From the NCBI GenBank assembly GCA_018340375.1, contig JAFFJZ010000014.1, forward strand, positions 4,898,001 through 4,962,000: DNA of 64,000 nucleotides, written 5' to 3'. Under the pieces are notes generated by a model, which saw only the letters and a list, made by a program, of their open reading frames with translations, searched no databases and was not told where the DNA came from. This DNA comes from Gonatopus flavifemur (lineage: Eukaryota > Arthropoda > Insecta > Hymenoptera > Dryinidae). Numbering within the stretch: the first letter of the stretch is position 1; each line of letters begins with the position of its first letter. Both the position numbers and the translations under genes were made by a program. This document shows, piece after piece, positions 1-11,185 of this stretch.

Positions 1-735
1 AGTGGTGCTGAGTTAGAAGATACTCTCAACACTATGGAAAAAATATTACTAGACAAATATTGTATGAATATAAATTAGGACAAAACAAAATTCATGATTT
101 TTACAACAGCGAAAACATCAAGAAGAACGATAATCAAAATAGACGCAGATATAATTCAGCAAGTGACAGAATTTAAACATCTAGGAAGCATAATTACAGA
201 AAACGGTAAGAGCGAAAGAGATATAAGAGCAAGGATAGCACAAGGTAAACAGGCTTCCCACCGGAAGAAACAGTTACTATGTTCGGAGAATATTAGCTTA
301 GCAGTGAGGAAGAAATTCTTGAAGAGTTACGTTTGGAGCACAACATTACATGGTTGCGAAATTCGGACAATTGGAAAAACGGACCAACGAAGACTTGGAG
401 CTTTTGAAATGTGGTGTCATAGAAAGACGGTTAGAGTGGAGTGAATAGAGAAAGTAAAAAATGGAGAAGTACTTAAAAAGGTGAATGAAAAAAGAAGTCT
501 TTTGAGACAGGTCGTGAAAAGGAGAAGTAATCTGACAGGACACATGTTAAGGCATGATAGCTTATTGAAAACAATGTTGGAAGGAAAAATGAATGGTTAA
601 ACTCGAAAAGGTAGACCTAGATTAAGTTATATGAAGCAAATTACACAAGATAAGGGTTGTCGTAGATATGCAGAAATTAAGCGGTCAGCGGATAATAGAC
701 AGGGTTGGAGGATTCCATCAAACCAGTCATAAGAC
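1..735 (+). pseudogene. RTE non-LTR retrotransposon, 3' end (RT C-terminal region), truncated by window start
   Basis: The reading frame matches the C-terminal part of the RTE reverse transcriptase at 37.9-39.4 kb almost residue for residue (for example the stretches KTDQRRL, FEMWC and NRQGWR). It starts downstream of the catalytic FADD box, so the copy is cut by the window edge or 5' truncated. In-frame stops are visible near base 78 (TAG after MNIN), near 444 (after VRVE) and near 598 (after MNG), so it cannot encode an active enzyme. The protein family copies element RNA into DNA at a nicked target. Identity with the other copies in this window is clearly lower than among the 31-39 kb copies, so this is an older insertion. 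Confidence 0.9.
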
Positions 736-745
736 TGATCACTTC

Positions 746-760
746 ATGATGATGATGATG
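746..760 (+). repeat. RTE 3' tail, (ATG)5 microsatellite
   Basis: The element ends in five ATG units straight after a conserved 3' UTR of about 25 bases. The same tail closes the copies ending at 39,436 (+), 31,184 (-) and 51,327 (-). RTE-clade elements characteristically end in short tandem repeats instead of poly(A), so this fixes the 3' boundary. Confidence 0.85.
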
Positions 761-769
761 CCACATGGT

Positions 770-1320
770 AGCCATTCTCGTTTTATCATGAAAATTTCTG
801 ATGGATACCTTGAACATATTGTGTGCAAATTTTCCCTGTCTGTAAGATTCGTTCTATTTCGATTCCCTAACAATGATAGTTTAAGAACAATGGGAATTCT
901 TGCATAATACATATTCGAAACAAAATCGTGGGCTGCTTTGAGCGCTGTGAGCTGCTCTGATCGCCACTTTATCGGTCGACTAATATTTACTTTTCAGAAT
1001 TCTGCATATATGTATTGATTTGTGGGAATTCACTTTTCTTCCCTCCTGTTCTTCATTCTCCACGTCGATGATCTATTGCTGTCCAATGACGAGATGACTG
1101 ATAGAAAACCAAGTGGGTTTCCATATCACAAATGATCTGAGGACATTTTCTTTATTGCTAAGATCGCTATCAAATTAGACATGGGCATTCGAATTTTACT
1201 TATGTTCAGTTAAGGACATATGCAAGAAAAGAAGTGAAAACCCAATACAAAAAACTTCGAAAAAGTGAAAAAATAACACCGAATGCATGTAAATGCGGTC
1301 AATCCTCAAAAAGACATTCG
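770..1320 (+). repeat. Unclassified dispersed repeat, copy 1
   Basis: This non-coding stretch is homologous, same strand, to about 29,750-30,400: shared blocks include ATGGATACCTTGAA-like text, repeated GAGCTGCTTTGAGCGC-like motifs, and a block around CCAATGACGAGATGACTGAT. No ORF of note and no recognised family. In both places the repeat leads into a second block (about 1,320-1,535 here; about 30,790-30,970 and, inverted, 39,640-39,850 elsewhere), so the whole is probably one element of more than 700 bp, possibly non-autonomous. Confidence 0.65.
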
Positions 1321-2325
1321 AACGGAAATTTTCCTACAATAAGGATTTCGATAAGATACAACAGGATATGCTTCATTCGGAAAAAAAAGATCTAAGATCA
1401 ATATGAGCTGCCAAGTACATTCGGTTATCCGAATGGTATGTAAACAATTTCTTGTATATTGTAACTTCAGTTTGTTTGAATGGTATTCAAAGTGATCCAT
1501 GATTATATTGAATTAAAAATATATAGTGGAGTGGAACAAAAATTAGGTTGAGCCATCTGACATACTAAAAACAACTCTGACCTATTTGAAACTGAACGTG
1601 TTGATCGCCCCTGAAATTTTTCAAAATTTTCCACATACTAGAATTAGCGCTGAGTTATTCCAAACCGAACGTGTTGGTCGTTTCCAATAGATGTTGGAAT
1701 CCACGTCAATCCTGAACACTTGGTGCGTCCGATGAAGATTTCATTGTCCAACTTTTTGACCGCATACTTCAAACAGAATTTTTTGAATACAATTAATGCT
1801 CAAAACTTACGTAATCAGCCGCGCCAAGTGTTCAGCATTGACGTGATTTCCAAAATCTATTGGAGATGCCCAACACGTTTGGTTTGGAATAACTCAGCAC
1901 TGTTCCTGATATGTGAAAAATTTCAAAACATACCAGAAACGATCAACCCCTTCAGTTTCAAATAGGTCAGAGTTGTTTTTAGTATGTCAGATGGCTCAAC
2001 CTAATTTTCGTTCCACTCCACTATATATGATCAATTCAATACAATCATGAATCACTTTGAATACAATTGAAACAAACTGAAGTCACAATATACAAGAACT
2101 CGTTTACATACCATTCGGATAACCGAATGTACTTGGCAGCTCATATTGATTTCAGATGATTTTTTCTCTCAAATGGAACATATCCTGTTGTATCTTATCG
2201 GAATCCTTATTGTAGGAAAATTTCCGTTTGAATGTCCTTTTAGATTGTTTTTTTTTTCGGATTGATCGCATTTCCATGTATCCGACGTTTTTTTTTTTAC
2301 TTTTTTGAAGTTTTTTGTATTGGGA
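1240..2325. repeat. Long inverted repeat with nested foldback MITE
   Basis: About 1,240-1,715 is the reverse complement of about 1,830-2,325, with a loop near 1,720-1,830. The outer part of the arms belongs to the dispersed repeat described at 770-1,320. The inner part is a separate foldback element, about 1,520-2,028, bounded by TATATAGTGGAGTGGAAC on one side and its inverted copy on the other. Arms differ by scattered substitutions and small indels. Confidence 0.75.
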
Positions 2326-2828
2326 TATTTGAGACGTTGCAAACAGATAACATCTCAATTGACAGCTTTTCGACATATTCCCGTGAAAGGATATCAATTT
2401 TATGTAATATACAATAATATATAATAATATTCAATGAAAAATAAATTTTTTAGATGTGTATAAAATATTTCGCGCTCCTTCGCGTTAATCTAAACACTTT
2501 CTGAAGTCTTACGTAATCCGTACGTGTAGCATAAACTTCGAGGAAAGTCGAAAACCACATGAGATTGAGGTTACCATCTCTAAGAGTATACGATCTTCAT
2601 TGGTCTATTCCTCTCGAACGCTCAGTCATATTTGAGCTTTCACGAGACTTGAAGAATGAACATCGTGTACTCTCCTCAAGATGGTAACCTTATGTGAGGC
2701 AGACCGTCACATTTATACAGTTTAGCTGCAAAATATACATTCAGATCCACGAGAATTTCTGTGGAGGCAGGAATCCACGGGTGAATTGAGGGACGGCAGC
2801 GTCACTCTAGACCAGTGAACTCTATAAC

Positions 2829-3069
2829 ATACACCGAGAGAAAAAGCATACTGCAAAAGTATGACGCACTAAAGTTTCTAATGCATTTGTCATAACGTGC
2901 TTCCAACGCTCGGTACCCATGCTTGGAAAGCATGTGACACGTACCCAAAACGCATGGTCTCGTGCGTTAATTGCATGAGTCCCGAGCGTTAAAAGTACGT
3001 TGTAACAAATGCGTTAGGAGCATTGAAGTGTGCCATGCTTCTAAAGCATGCTTTTTCTTTCGATGTACT
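2829..3069. mobile_element. Foldback MITE, about 240 bp
   Basis: The ends are inverted copies (CGAGAGAAAAAGCATAC at left; complementary GCATGCTTTTTCTTTCG at right). The arms of about 110 bp contain shared internal blocks such as AACGCATTTGTTA and AACGCTCGG. No coding capacity. Target duplication was not resolved. Confidence 0.6.
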
Positions 3070-3398
3070 GGAATTAGTTCTCCCGAGATCCGCGCGGTCA
3101 GTGTGGTTGATTGCGTAAGCAAGAGGAACTGGAAATTATCCAATTTTTTTTTCCTTTCTCTCTTCAAACAGTATTTATCAAAAAGAGATATCCTCTCCCA
3201 ATGTCTCGGATCCCTCTCTCACTCTCTTTCAGATTGTTCTCTGATCAGACCAAACGATAGGAAATTGAAAGAGTGCACATTCCAATATATTAGAGAGTTC
3301 ATTGCTCTAGACTTTTCTCGGAAGTAATTTCACACTTACGTGTCACGTATAGTTCATTAGGAATATATTAGGTGTTGGAATCAATTTGTAGCGTTATA

Positions 3399-4782
3399 CA
3401 GTAGCCTCTCATTATAAGAGTCGCCTATGGGGTGCAGGGGAAGGAAGTAGGGGAAATTACACGTCCCCACTCCTCTACGTAACGAGGTTGACTCTGCACC
3501 ACTCGTTATAAGCGTCAGTTCATTTTATTTAGTATGTATGTACGTGACAGAAGATAACGACTTGTGAAAAAGTGAGATCTTTGTTCAAACCACTGCCAAA
3601 AATTCAATTTCCATTTTTTGTCTAAAATCCTCCGTTCACGAGCTAGTTTTACTCTAATACTAGGAGAAAATATTTTTTTTTATTTTTCAGATGAAGCAAT
3701 CGCAAGTAATTTTGACTACCGGACACCACTTTTTTTTAAGCACCTCCGAAAATCGGCTGCCATCAATCCAATTTATTATATTTTCAATCAACATTTTTCA
3801 ATATGTTGTTCGAAAGGGACCTAATAACATGCGATAAAAACCTGAATAGAAATTTCTCTTGTAGTACACTAAAAAAAACGAGAAAATTACCTGTTTTTGG
3901 CCTCTGAAACGCATGTAACCCCTGAATCAGTGAAAGGAATCCAAAGATATCGTCGGTATTCTGAAAGAACCTCGTATCTCGATTTTCAACAGTTATAGGT
4001 GGTTCCATCGGAAAAATGATCAGTACATGCTAATACACATATAAACAAGACTTTTATAAACAAAGTGTCCTTCGATTATTGTTGATTGAACATACTTGAT
4101 CATATATAACTTGATTATATGTGTATTTAGCGTGTGCTGATAATATTTCCGATGGAAACTCGATACGGTCAAGAATCGAGATACGAGGTTTTATTAGAGT
4201 ACCGACGATACATTCTTCGTGGCAAAAATATAAATTTATGGAAAAAATTGTTCTAAAGCACGGAGTCAATTTTGAGATCACAAGTAGAATGTGACTATTC
4301 ACATACTTTCAGTACAACTGGGTAGCATTGTTTAGAAAAAAAAAACTGTGAGGAAGTAATTTATAAAGAATCGATGTCGTTCTTTGTGGATTCAATTGAT
4401 TTGATTATCAAGATTATCAAAAATTCATCAATTCATTGAATTTTTTTCAGAGATTGTAAGATTTCCATTATAAGAAATTCATACAACTAGAAATGAGTCA
4501 AAAGCAGTCCATACGGACATAATATGTGGAAATGGTGTTAAATTATATTCGAACTGATTTCTAAAGCTGTAAACCTTATGCTAATCCAGTCTGCTTCACT
4601 GCATCCTTCATAGATTTTCATTTGTCCAACTTCGAAATGATGAATCTTCTCCCAACGCTTATAACGAGAGGTGAGTTCCTAATTTCGAAACAGCATAAGA
4701 GTGAGGGTAGCGCCGAACTCAGTCATGCGGAACTAATCTTTTCGACGCTTATAACGGGTACTCTTATAACGAGAGGCTACTG
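3399..4782. mobile_element. Non-autonomous TIR element, pogo/Tigger-like ends
   Basis: The left end reads CAGTAGCCTCTCATTATAAG and the right end is its inverted form (TATAACGAGAGGCTACTG). TA flanks both sides (3,397-3,398 and 4,783-4,784), the usual Tc1/mariner/pogo target duplication. CAGTA-type termini and the phrase 'cgttataa' resemble pogo/Tigger MITEs. No transposase is present. A second foldback sits inside (3,948-4,211), so this is a nested structure. Confidence 0.7.
3948..4211. repeat. Foldback nested inside the 3.4-4.8 kb element
   Basis: GATATCGTCGGTATTCTG and following bases are inverted at about 4,190-4,211. Shared arm blocks include CCTCGTATCTCGATT and TTCCATCGGAAA. The arms are imperfect, about 100 bp. 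Confidence 0.6.
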
Positions 4783-5018
4783 TACCCTGGTAGAAATTTT
4801 CTCAAGTAAAATTCGAGGCACTAGCAAGTCCAACTTTTTTCACGGTAAAGGCCTTGTAAGTGAAACTTACAAGTACCTTGTGAGGCATGTAACGCTTGAA
4901 ATGATGAGGCACTCGCTAGTTCTACTCACTAGTTACTCATCAAAAATAGTGAAAAACTTGAAAAAAACTATACATGAGAAGGTTACACGGAGAAAAATGC
5001 CAGTCAAAGATGTAGTAA

Positions 5019-5106
5019 TCCCAGATAGCACAAGAGTTCAAAAGAGTTCATAATGAATACAATGTATTCATATAGACCTCTTTTTAAACTCTTGTGCTAT
5101 CTGGGA
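5019..5106. repeat. Short hairpin (palindromic MITE)
   Basis: CCCAGATAGCACAAGAGTT is followed about 45 bases later by its inverted copy ending AACTCTTGTGCTATCTGGG, giving a stem of about 25 bp with a short AT-rich loop. No coding capacity. Confidence 0.75.
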
Positions 5107-5965
5107 ATTTTATATAAATACCAACTTTAACTTATCATATCTTTTCGTGGAATTCCACTAAATTTACTTTTATTGATTGATTCAAAGATGATAAAAAAAA
5201 ATAACACCAAACTTCGCTTCACTATGTGTTGATAGGAAGGCAATATGACACACATTAATCATTAATGTCTGGAATAACTTTGTTGGCGATGGTGAGAAGT
5301 TTACAACCTAACGGGGAACCGAACATGCTCTACCTACCTACCTAACCTACCGAAACCTAACACCTTGCCCACGTAGCTATTCCGCACTTCGAAATTCAGA
5401 GCTTATTTGATAAAGACATTTGCTAGTGAACAGTTCCACCAGTCCCCTGGCGGTTGTACCACGAAAGTTGACCCACTACATTTAAACTACACATTCTTTG
5501 TACTTTTACATATCGGGATCATCACGCTGAAAAATTGTCAAAATTCATTCCCGTAAAATATAAGTGATAAAATTGACAGTGCTTAGAAAAGTGATTTCAA
5601 TAAACATAACATGAAGACATAACCCTACTTCTGGAATTTGTTTTTGTTTTGTATCTAATAAAACATAAAATTCTTTATAACAGTGATAAATCAATGTGAT
5701 TTTTGTGATAAGATTATATTTTGGTTTGAATTCATCATTTTGTGCTTTCCATTGAAAAATTATTCACATTATGTTATGTGTAAGAAGTGAACTAGAAAAC
5801 ATTACAAGTTATGAATGTATCGTCATGATTCTTCAAGTGTCCCTGTCTTTCATCAAAATCGAATCCCAAAGGAGACTTTTGTGGAATCATATTTATGGTA
5901 TGTAAAAGTCACATAGATCTCTTTCATTTAGATTATTCAAAGAAAAGAGTGGTCACGGTTTTTTT
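5107..5965. other. Intergenic AT-rich stretch, no gene seen
   Basis: No ORF with recognisable similarity. There is a short CCTA-rich run near 5,330-5,375. Nothing else stands out. Confidence 0.5.
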
Positions 5966-6119
5966 GGGTCGGTGCCGAATCAACGAAAAACCAAATCAAC
6001 GGAAAAAAATTTACTAGCAGTATGAAGTTGTCATTTCATACTGCAACAAAATGACAACTTCATACTGCCAGTAAATTTTTTTTCGTTGATTTGGTTTTTC
6101 GTTGATTCGGCACCGACCC
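5966..6119. repeat. Near-perfect hairpin, stem about 70 bp
   Basis: GGGTCGGTGCCGAATCAACG at left is exactly inverted at the right end. The arms contain the same TACTGGCAG/CTAGCAGTATGAAG core with very few mismatches and only a few bases of loop. The high arm identity implies a recent origin. Confidence 0.8.
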
Positions 6120-6409
6120 GTTTTTTTAATGCTTCAAAGTGAAGTTCGTGTATCATTGGCATTCATTATCATTTTGCTCACCTATATATGTAAGGTTCTG
6201 ATTAAGTTACCTTAATCACTTAAAGTGAAGTGGAGTGTTTTTTGATAAGTGGCGTGAAATGACTTCCTCACTCAAACAATGTGCATAATATAAAATGAAC
6301 TGTAAGTTTGTTGGAATAAATTTCCTACGAATAAGTATGACTTGAATCGTTGAAGATGTTATCTTACACTTATATTGGAAGCGCAGTGAATTTCCTCTCT
6401 CTGATCAAA

Positions 6410-7315
6410 ATGAACTACTGGCACGATGGATACTTAACTGTGATTTGCTTCCAAAGAGTATTTCTACATCATTCTATTGACCAATACATATATGTGGTTA
6501 TAAATGGAGCCTAAGGGTTTTAGCAATAAAAAATCATCTGTCAAATTACAAGTACAGGGAATTCCCTTCATTACCGTAAATTACATGCGACATGAGAAAT
6601 ATTCAATTGATTTTCATTCTTACAAATTGACTGAATAATTTGTTCATATCTAATTATTTATAAATACATGTATAGTTCAATGAAGTTATTTTTAAGTAAT
6701 TTTTGACAATCAATATCTCTTATAAGTATCTATCGTGTCAATGGTTCATGGTGGTCAGAGTAAAGAAAACTCACTGCGCTCCCAATATGTCAGTCAATTT
6801 TTTTATCGACTCAAGTGTTGTGGATACCTACTTCTTATTCGCAAAGAATTCATGTCAACCAAGTGGCTGGTCATTCCACTTCATACAGATTGTGAATCAA
6901 AGTAATGACATCACTTCATTCCACTTGATCACCTGAAAAATCATCAGAGGTTTACAAAAGTGATAGTGATAGTACATTCTTTCTGACAATTGGTATGATG
7001 GATATTTGACTGTGATTTGATTCCGAAAAATATTTGTACATAACTTAATTGAATGATACATGTAGTTATACATGGAGTTTAAGATTCTTACCGTTAGAAA
7101 GATCATCTCTCAAATTACGAGCATAGGGAATTTCGTTCACTACCATACCTCACATGCAACAATATAAATATTCAATTGATTCTGATTCTTGCAGATGAAC
7201 CTAATAATTTGTTCATATATAATTATTTTTAACTACATGCATAGTTCAATGAAGTTATTTTGAAGTAATTTTTGACAATCTGTCCCTTATAAGTATCTAT
7301 CGTGCCAATAGTTAA
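6410..7315. repeat. Tandem duplication, offset about 569 bp
   Basis: About 6,410-6,750 is repeated at about 6,980-7,315. Both copies share TAGTTCAATGAAGTTATTTT, AGTAATTTTTGACAATC and TTATAAGTATCTATCGTG in the same order, with scattered substitutions. No coding signal in either unit. Confidence 0.7.
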
Positions 7316-7321
7316 TAGTAA

Positions 7322-7570
7322 TTCACATGATTTGTGATAGAAAATAGGTATGTGAAATATCACATAAACTAAGATGAACTGTCTATCGTTCATTCCACAT
7401 GCATCACGATTGCATAAGTTTGTGATTGGCAACAATTGAATGCCTATCGTGAGTTTCACATCACTTGTGATAGAAAACAGGTATGTGAAATATCACATAA
7501 ACTACGATAGACTACCTATCATTAATTCCACATGCACCACGACTGCTCAAGTTTGTGATTGACAACGATT
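7322..7570. repeat. Tandem duplication, offset about 133 bp
   Basis: Two adjacent units share TTGTGATAGAAAA, AGGTATGTGAAATATCACAT, ATTCCACATGCA and AAGTTTGTGATTG in order. The unit contains its own short palindromes (GTGAAATATCACA). Non-coding. Confidence 0.7.
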
Positions 7571-7949
7571 ATGTAAACATAACCTCAATACAATCACTCC
7601 AGTTATTCTCTAGATTGTTACGGGGCCTTGCAAGTAAGTGAGGCCTTTGTGAGGCTCAAAGAATGACCAGAATGATTTTTGCTGAAGTATCTACCAGTCA
7701 AACTTGTGAGGAGCTCACTGTTAACTTGCAAGTTCAACTAGACTAGTTTTGCCTTAAGAAAAACTTGCGAGGGCCTCGAGATAACTAGAGAATGCCTAGA
7801 ATAATTTTTGCTAGGGATACATGAGCTGACGTAGGTAGTACAGGATCCCGTTGTTACCAACAATAATCTATTCACCGTGAAACAGGTATTATGGGACGTA
7901 ATTTGTTTTACATAACCTTTTTTCGAATCGTAAATAACAACACTTCATA

Positions 7950-8850
7950 ACTTGTTGAACATGTCAAAGTTTATACCGAATGAAGTGTTTTTGCCGGGAG
8001 TCTTACTCCATTACTTCAACATGAACAAAAGTGCTGAAGCCCATCGTATTTTAGTGGAAGTGTATGGTGAACATGGTCCAGCTGAGCAAACGTGTCGAAA
8101 ATGGTTTGCACGTTTCAAAGCTGATGATTTCGACTTGAATGATAAGGAGTGACCTGGCCAGCCAAAAAAAAATTGAAGATACTGATTTGAAGACGTTCCT
8201 CAATGAAGACTCATGACAAACCCTTCAAGAATTGTTGACATCATTGGGAGTTGACTTATCAATGGTAGGAAAACGTCTGAAAAGTTTGGGCATGATCTGG
8301 AAGGAGGGACGTTGGATTCCATATGAATTGAAACCAAGGGACATCGAGGGGCGTTTTTTGACGTGTGAACTGCAGCTTCAACGGCAGGAAAGGAAAGGTT
8401 TCTTGCATAGAATTGTCACTAGTGATGAGAAATGGACCCATTACGACAATCCGAAGCGCAGAAAGTCATGAGTGAAGCCCGGACAACCATCACAATCAGT
8501 GGCAAAGCCGAATATCCAAGGGTCTAAGCTCCTGCTCTGATTTGGTGGCATCAGATGGGTGTGATTCATTATGAATTGTTGAAACCGAATGGAACCATAA
8601 CTGGGGATCGTTACCGACTACAATTGATGCGCGTGAGCCGTGCATTGAAAGAAAAACGACTGGAATACTCCAAAAGACACGACAAAGTCATTTTGCTGCA
8701 CGATGGGTCGATTCGGTGATTGCATCAAAAAATGATGCGTTTTTCCGCCGCGGTATTCATTCCTTACCCGAAAGATGGTCGAAAATAGTCGAAAGCGATA
8801 GACAATACTTTGAATGATATACTCTTTGATTTTCATTCGAAATAAATAAT
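7950..8850 (+). pseudogene. Mariner transposase remnant (cecropia/SETMAR-like), heavily decayed
   Basis: The N-terminal frame at 7,952-8,152 carries the mariner paired-type HTH region (AEAHRILVEVYGEHG, CRKWFARFKADDFDL). A second frame at 8,232-8,471 continues with the linker and the first catalytic block (YELKPRDIE, HRIVTSDEKW, HYDNPKRRKS). Beyond 8,471 frames change repeatedly; GDRY and LMR.SRALKEK are recognisable, then HDGS-like text jumps directly to the C-terminal FFRRGI-type motif. The segment with the second and third catalytic aspartates is therefore deleted. Terminal repeats were not identified. The mariner at 44.6-45.9 kb is from a different subgroup. Confidence 0.8.
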
Positions 8851-9489
8851 TTTTTTTCCATTGAAAAACGCTACGTGTTTTAATCAGGATAAAAGTACTT
8901 CAAAGAAAAACACGGACAATATCATTTTACAACATGTCTACTATTCATAAAAAACTAAAACGATAGCACAAATTAGGACTGTATTCTACTATGTCAGACA
9001 ACCTCTCGTTACCGCTTCCTCTCTCATACTCTGGTCATGGCGCTGCATCACCATGCGCGCTTGTGCCCGTGCACACATTACGAATTAATTCCAATTCTTT
9101 ATATATTCAGAGATCTACGCGGAAGTGCGCATTAGATTTGAAAAGTACTGTTGCATATACGTTTCATTAGGGTGATCCAAAATGGATGGAGCTTTGAAAA
9201 GTTGGGGGCTCCGACGTTTCCTGGTGCGAATAGATGAAAAAACATTCCACACGAAATTTCAGCTCAATCTGATAATATTTGACCCTGCCGAATCTTGATT
9301 GGAGTCACAAAACACAATTTCCACTGATAGTCATCCATCGTTGTAGGATTCACACCCAGAACACAAGTACAATGGATTCAGGGTAAATACTGAAGTATAT
9401 AAAAATGCAGTTAGTGGTTATTAAAAGTGTTTCATTGACATCATCATCATTCCACTAATCAAAAATTTGGTGAGACCTACTGAAAACGT

Positions 9490-10120
9490 CTAAGAAATAC
9501 CAAAACTATGTTACAACGTTGAGGATATGTACATTATCCATTCTTTTGGTTTGTCATACTCATCAAACATGTCTCGATGCTCTTCTACAATAAGCCAGAG
9601 GGGCCTTTGGTTTCCATCAATCGTTAATTTGTTTTTCAACAACAATGCCCTAATGAGAGGAATACCCTTTTCAGCAGTCATATACAGCTGAAATATGTTG
9701 AACAATTTTCTGTCCATGTAAGTAATTTGTATCTTTCCCCCGCGAATCTGGACCTTTTTCTGAAAACCTGCAGCTACTTCCTGTAGGCTAGAAAAATTTC
9801 AGGGATTTTTCAGACACGAAGTTTGATAAAGCGAGCGACTTCATAGGTCGCTTAGGTGGTAACCGTGCCCGGGGAGAATATCATCCTCCGTTCTCTCTTT
9901 GAATTCAATAGATTGTACAAGTGCTCTCTTGTCCTCTACACAGACATGGTCATCAAACAAAGAAAAGCATATCAGGGACTCTGATAGATACCATAGATGG
10001 TTGGTGAACTTTTCAAACGCCTCCTGAACACGTGCTCCTTTGCAATTGGCCAGTTTCTTGATGTGGGCGAGATTGCTCGGCGGTGCACTAGTCGAAATTT
10101 GACACGTAATCCATAGCATT
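9490..10120 (-). pseudogene. Fragment of uncharacterised arthropod repeat protein, minus-strand copy
   Basis: Two reading frames on the minus strand (10,119-9,841 and 9,717-9,511) belong to one decayed gene. The first contains CKGARVQEAFEKF, HLWYLSESLI and FDDHVCVEDKRALVQSI; the second has LFNIFQLYMTAEKGIPLIR and IVEEHRDMFDEYDKP. I recall proteins with this HLWYLSE and AERGV(A/T)LI pattern as multi-copy, transposon-like families in arthropods and cnidarians, but I cannot name a family or activity. The fragment is out of frame between its parts and lacks both ends. It is mirrored by the fragment at 10,480-10,955, making a foldback. Confidence 0.5.
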
Positions 10121-10269
10121 ACATACGTAGGGGCAACAAATGAACATACTCAGAAGAATTTGTTGCCTAAGGCAGTTGGGAGCTGCAGTTGCTTCCTAAA
10201 CAGCCAAATCTGAATAGAATGAAGTGCTTTCGCCATCCATCGAGCTTTACTGATAGAGTACTTCTTGAG

Positions 10270-10480
10270 AGTGTATTTTCTGCGACTTATGTTATGTTAT
10301 GTATTTATTTATGCAGGTACTCCTTCACTAAAGGAGATTATACAAAGCTCAAGTAACTCGCGGTAATCCTCCCGAGGTTGATGGTTCTAATACGACATCA
10401 AAGTATCATCAATTGATTATGCAAAACTCAAAGGCACAAAGTGACTTGTACAATTAAAATATGAAGAGTCTTCATATGCT
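10270..10480. other. Spacer between the inverted gene fragments
   Basis: A stretch with a TTATGTTATGTATTTATTTATGC-like run followed by short non-coding sequence. No gene seen. It forms the loop of the foldback made by the two flanking fragments. Confidence 0.4.
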
Positions 10481-10955
10481 TTTCTTTGTTTGATGACCAT
10501 GTCTCTGTAGAGGACAGAAGGACACTTATACAATCTATTGAGATCAAAGAGGGAACAGAGGATCATGTTATTCCCCGGGCGCGTTCACCATCTAACCACT
10601 TCATAAAGTCGCTCGCTTCATCGGACTCCACGTCTAAAAAATCCCTGGAAGTTTTTGAGAATACAGGAATCAGCTGTAGGTTTTCAGAAAAAGATCCCGA
10701 TTCCTGTAGGGAAGATCTTCATTATTTACATGGACATAAAATTGTCAAACATATTTCAGTTGTCAATAAATGTGCTGAAAGGGGTGTCACTCTCATAAGG
10801 GCATTTTTGTTGGGGAACAAATTAACGATTCGTGAAAACCAGGGACAATACCCCTCTCGCTTGTTGTAGGAGAAAATCGAGACATGTTTGATAAATATGG
10901 CAAACCAAAAAACTTGATAATGTACATATCCTCGACGTTGTACCATGGTTTTCAT
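10480..10955 (+). pseudogene. Fragment of the same uncharacterised repeat protein, plus-strand copy
   Basis: The frame at 10,486-10,869 repeats the minus-strand fragment: FDDHVSVEDRRTLIQSI followed by a region ending KHISVVNKCAERGVTLIRAF and LLGNKLTI. A frame change then gives GENRDMFDKYGKPK and IMYISSTL, matching the end of the other copy. This copy retains a middle section (residues around SLASSDSTSKKSLEVFENTG) only partly visible in the other. The two copies are inverted, about 80 percent alike by eye, and neither is complete. Confidence 0.5.
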
Positions 10956-11185
10956 ATTTTCTAGACGTTTTCAGTACGTCTCACCAAATTTTTAGCCTGT
11001 AGAATGATAATGATAATAAAACACTTTCAATAGCCACTAATTGCATTTTTGTGTACTCTAGTACACTGGGGGAAAAGTATTGCTCCCATAACAATACTTT
11101 CCAGCTGTTACAGCTATTTGAAGTATAGAGATATCAGTGTTGCTACCACAAACTGAATAGATTGTTCCAAGAACGATTTAGATTA

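Noticed and set aside
4622..5053. 143-codon ORF at 4,622-5,053
   Set aside because: It spans the TIR end at 4,782 and the hairpin at 5,019, with no similarity seen; a chance frame across repeats.
5330..5380. CCTACCTACCTAACCTACC run resembling insect telomeric (TTAGG)n on the minus strand
   Set aside because: Only two TTAGG units occur, the rest is CCTA simple repeat; too short and irregular for a telomere.
6897..7459. Several 69-76 codon minus-strand ORFs
   Set aside because: They sit in tandemly duplicated AT-rich DNA, and the duplicate units do not conserve the peptide.
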